Shown piece after piece: positions 63,922-64,000 of a stretch of 64,000 bases of DNA. Every line of letters begins with the position of its first letter. Position 1 is the first letter of the stretch. Under the pieces are notes generated by a model. That model had not been told where the DNA came from. It saw nothing but the letters and a program-made list of their open reading frames with translations, and searched no databases. Source of the DNA: Phosphoribacter sp044220725 (GTDB lineage Bacteria > Actinomycetota > Actinomycetes > Actinomycetales > Dermatophilaceae); NCBI GenBank assembly GCA_044220725.1, contig JBGAQN010000007.1:9823-73822 (forward strand). The letters run 5' to 3'. The translations under genes were made by a program, and so were the position numbers.

Positions 63922-64000
63922 TCAGGCCTCCTGCTCGGTCGTGGCCGCAGCATCCGCGGCGGGCTTGGGGCGGACGGTCCGGCGCTCGATCCGCTTGGTC
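63922..64000 (-). CDS. scoA: 3-oxoacid CoA-transferase subunit A, C-terminal end only
   Basis: The last 25 codons of a leftward gene entering from the right edge. They read ...TKRIERRTVRPKPAADAAATTEQEA before the stop; 'IERRTVRP' is the usual end of subunit A, here followed by an Ala/Thr tail. It is cut by the window. Confidence 0.75.
   Translation of the reverse strand, partial: TKRIERRTVRPKPAADAAATTEQEA

Overview
This 64 kb window is chromosomal DNA of a high-G+C actinobacterium. The gene order matches the Mycobacterium tuberculosis Rv3235-Rv3262 region (recalled, not searched): an Rv3235-family gene, secA, hpf, comF, lpqB-mtrB-mtrA, sahH, manB, a DUF3499 gene, an Rv3259-like gene, whiB2, fbiA-fbiB. 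The inserted genes (Tad pilus, transcarboxylase, pyruvate:ferredoxin oxidoreductase) and the family members suggest Micrococcales, perhaps an Intrasporangiaceae/Tetrasphaera-like fermenter. That assignment is inference. I saw no rRNA, tRNA, CRISPR array, transposase or phage gene.

Layout. 0-5 kb: a truncated unknown gene, then an overlapping leftward set (DUF6912, patatin lipase, wax ester synthase/DGAT). 5-7.4 kb: a small Tad-like module (CpaE-like, SAF/CpaB-like) facing an excisionase-type HTH gene. 7.5-20.6 kb: LysM protein, Rv3235-family protein, secA, a class-A beta-lactamase-like protein, a triple-GNAT protein, an MFS transporter, a YcaQ-family glycosylase, a LuxR response regulator, hpf and comF. 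20.8-31.6 kb: a two-component pair facing a complete-looking Tad (Flp) pilus operon with two pilins, a VWA-TadB fusion and a 45-residue membrane ORF at its end. 31.8-36.1 kb: lpqB-mtrB-mtrA. 36.3-38.9 kb: two polytopic membrane genes, one broken by an in-frame TGA. 39-44.6 kb: sahH and the four-gene transcarboxylase (methylmalonyl-CoA carboxyltransferase) operon. 44.8-50.9 kb: a membrane protein and the porGAB plus GltD/ferredoxin-fusion operon. 51-61 kb: manB fused to a Trm112-like domain, DUF3499, Rv3259-like, DUF5719, a large GT2 glycosyltransferase, whiB2, fbiA, fbiB. 61-64 kb: a 52-bp tandem repeat, an AlkA-like glycosylase, a TIGR03089 protein and the end of a 3-oxoacid CoA-transferase operon.

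How the genes fit together. Transcarboxylase links pyruvate and methylmalonyl-CoA in the Wood-Werkman propionate cycle. PFOR with its flavin/Fe-S partner yields acetyl-CoA and can move electrons between ferredoxin and NAD(P)H. Together they point to anaerobic or fermentative growth. The WS/DGAT and patatin suggest making and mobilising neutral lipid. MtrAB-LpqB, WhiB2, SecA, ManB and the GT2 protein belong to envelope growth and division.

The most unusual signal is an octamer, GTATGCCG/CGGCATAC. I counted 66 copies by eye, 33 in each orientation, where about 2-3 would be expected by chance. It is denser between genes, twice forms exact inverted pairs, and is nearly absent from the Tad locus. 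Tad pili drive DNA uptake in Micrococcus luteus, so an uptake-sequence-like role is worth testing, though a replication, nucleoid or mutational explanation is equally open. Other points of interest are the VWA-TadB fusion, the small ORF after tadC, the in-frame TGA at a conserved Trp, the ManB-Trm112 fusion, and several in-frame minisatellites.
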